DNA of 64,000 nucleotides from Streptomyces pilosus (GTDB taxonomy: Bacteria > Actinomycetota > Actinomycetes > Streptomycetales > Streptomycetaceae). Location of the stretch: contig NZ_BMTU01000008.1 in assembly GCF_014649835.1 (NCBI RefSeq), forward strand, positions 278,739 through 342,738, in the 5' to 3' direction. Numbering within the stretch: the first letter of the stretch is position 1; each line of letters begins with the position of its first letter. Both the position numbers and the translations under genes were made by a program. Positions 63,324-64,000 of this stretch are shown piece after piece. Under the pieces are notes generated by a model. It was not told the origin of the DNA and ran no database searches. It saw only the letters and a program-made list of their open reading frames with translations.

Positions 63324-64000
63324 ATGCCCGCCAAGCACCACTCGTCCTCACCCCCGACGCACGGGGCCCCGGCCCCCGTGGACGCAGGCGCCGGTACGTC
63401 TCCCGGCCGCCGCGCCGAGACCGGCCCCCCACCCGTCACCGCCCCCGCACCACCGTCCGGCGCCGCCGCGGCGACCGCCGTGGGACGCATACCCGTGCTG
63501 GACGTGCGGCCGGTGGTCCGGCAGGGACGCCGGCCGGCCAAGGCCGTCACCGGCGAGACGTTCGAGATCTCGGCCACGGTGTTCCGTGAGGGGCACGACG
63601 CGGTGGCCGCCAACGTGGTGCTGAAGGATCCCGGGGGGCGGCCGGGGCCGTTCACGCCGATGCGGGAGCTGGCGCCCGGCACGGACCGGTGGGGGGCGAC
63701 CGTCATCGCCGGCGAGCCCGGCCTGTGGACGTACACCGTGGAGGCCTGGGGCGACCCGGTCACCACCTGGCGGCACCACGCGCGGATCAAGATTCCGGCG
63801 GGCATGGACACGGAGGCCGTCCTGGAGGAGGGCGCCCGGCTGCACGAGCGTGCGGCGGCCGGGGTTCCGGACTCCGCGTCGAGAGAGGTGCTGCTCGGGG
63901 CCGTGGCAGCGCTGCGGGACGAGAGCCGTCCGGCGGCGTCCCGGCTGGCGGCGGCGCTGACGCCGGAGGTGGAGGCGGTGCTGGCCCGGCATCCGCTGCG
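63324..64000 (+). CDS. glgE: Maltose-1-phosphate maltosyltransferase GlgE, N-terminal part (runs off window)
   Basis: 225 residues visible from an ATG with ACAGGAGCGG upstream. After a 55-residue Pro/Ala-rich leader comes the GlgE N-terminal beta-sandwich: RIPVLDVRPVV, GETFEISATVFREGHDAVAANVVL, WTYTVEAWGDPVTTWRHHARIKI and the start of the helical insert (DTEAVLEEGARLHERAA). GlgE builds alpha-1,4-glucan from maltose 1-phosphate in the trehalose-to-glucan pathway. The catalytic GH13 barrel is outside the window. Confidence 0.9.
   Translation, partial: MPAKHHSSSPPTHGAPAPVDAGAGTSPGRRAETGPPPVTAPAPPSGAAAATAVGRIPVLDVRPVVRQGRRPAKAVTGETFEISATVFREGHDAVAANVVLKDPGGRPGPFTPMRELAPGTDRWGATVIAGEPGLWTYTVEAWGDPVTTWRHHARIKIPAGMDTEAVLEEGARLHERAAAGVPDSASREVLLGAVAALRDESRPAASRLAAALTPEVEAVLARHPL

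Overview
The window is chromosomal DNA of very high G+C with strong third-position GC bias, GTG/TTG starts, many 4-bp ATGA/GTGA overlaps and leaderless-type promoters. Together with the gene content this points to a Streptomyces or close relative. The right half resembles, from memory of gene order, the S. coelicolor SCO5443-SCO5464 region; no alignment was run.

Left third (1-36135): a type VII (ESX/WXG100) secretion locus. A minus-strand run eccD-eccB, then after a 374-bp gap esxB-esxA-accessory gene-coiled-coil gene-YbaB-like gene-WXG100 gene, ends in a giant effector-like gene that leaves the window at base 1 (3,832 codons visible). The plus strand carries eccC, divergent from eccD, and a fusion of a parallel beta-helix to two AAA+ domains (EccA-like). 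Between them is the mycosin mycP on the minus strand, preceded by a 27-bp x 7 tandem repeat. Further right, a minus-strand cluster (SorC-type regulator, T7SS-associated protein, large protein with a possible ADP-ribosyltransferase-like end, membrane-anchored ChW-like protein) looks like a second, regulator-led part of the locus.

Middle (36360-49228): a GH25 lysozyme without signal peptide, an NADP-binding F420-reductase-like protein, a two-EF-hand protein, a GNAT acetyltransferase, an anti-sigma-type ATPase, an enoyl-CoA hydratase, two tandem L,D-transpeptidase lipoproteins, glycogen debranching enzyme GlgX, and a minus-strand ABC transporter/two-component operon.

Right part (49507-64000): two consecutive heterodimeric ABC exporters, each with one degenerate ATP site; a secreted M4 zinc protease with a P-domain; a DUF1990 protein; alpha-glucan phosphorylase GlgP; and the divergent 5' end of glgE. 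GlgX, GlgP and GlgE form a glycogen/alpha-glucan theme.

The most interesting signal is in the giant effector. Two tandem copies of a roughly 1,035-residue module each contain a Cys in a hydrophobic-strand context and a His exactly 47 residues before it, in the arrangement of caspase-fold (clan CD) peptidases. The family resembles proteins named for a 'lonely Cys', but here that Cys may not be lonely.
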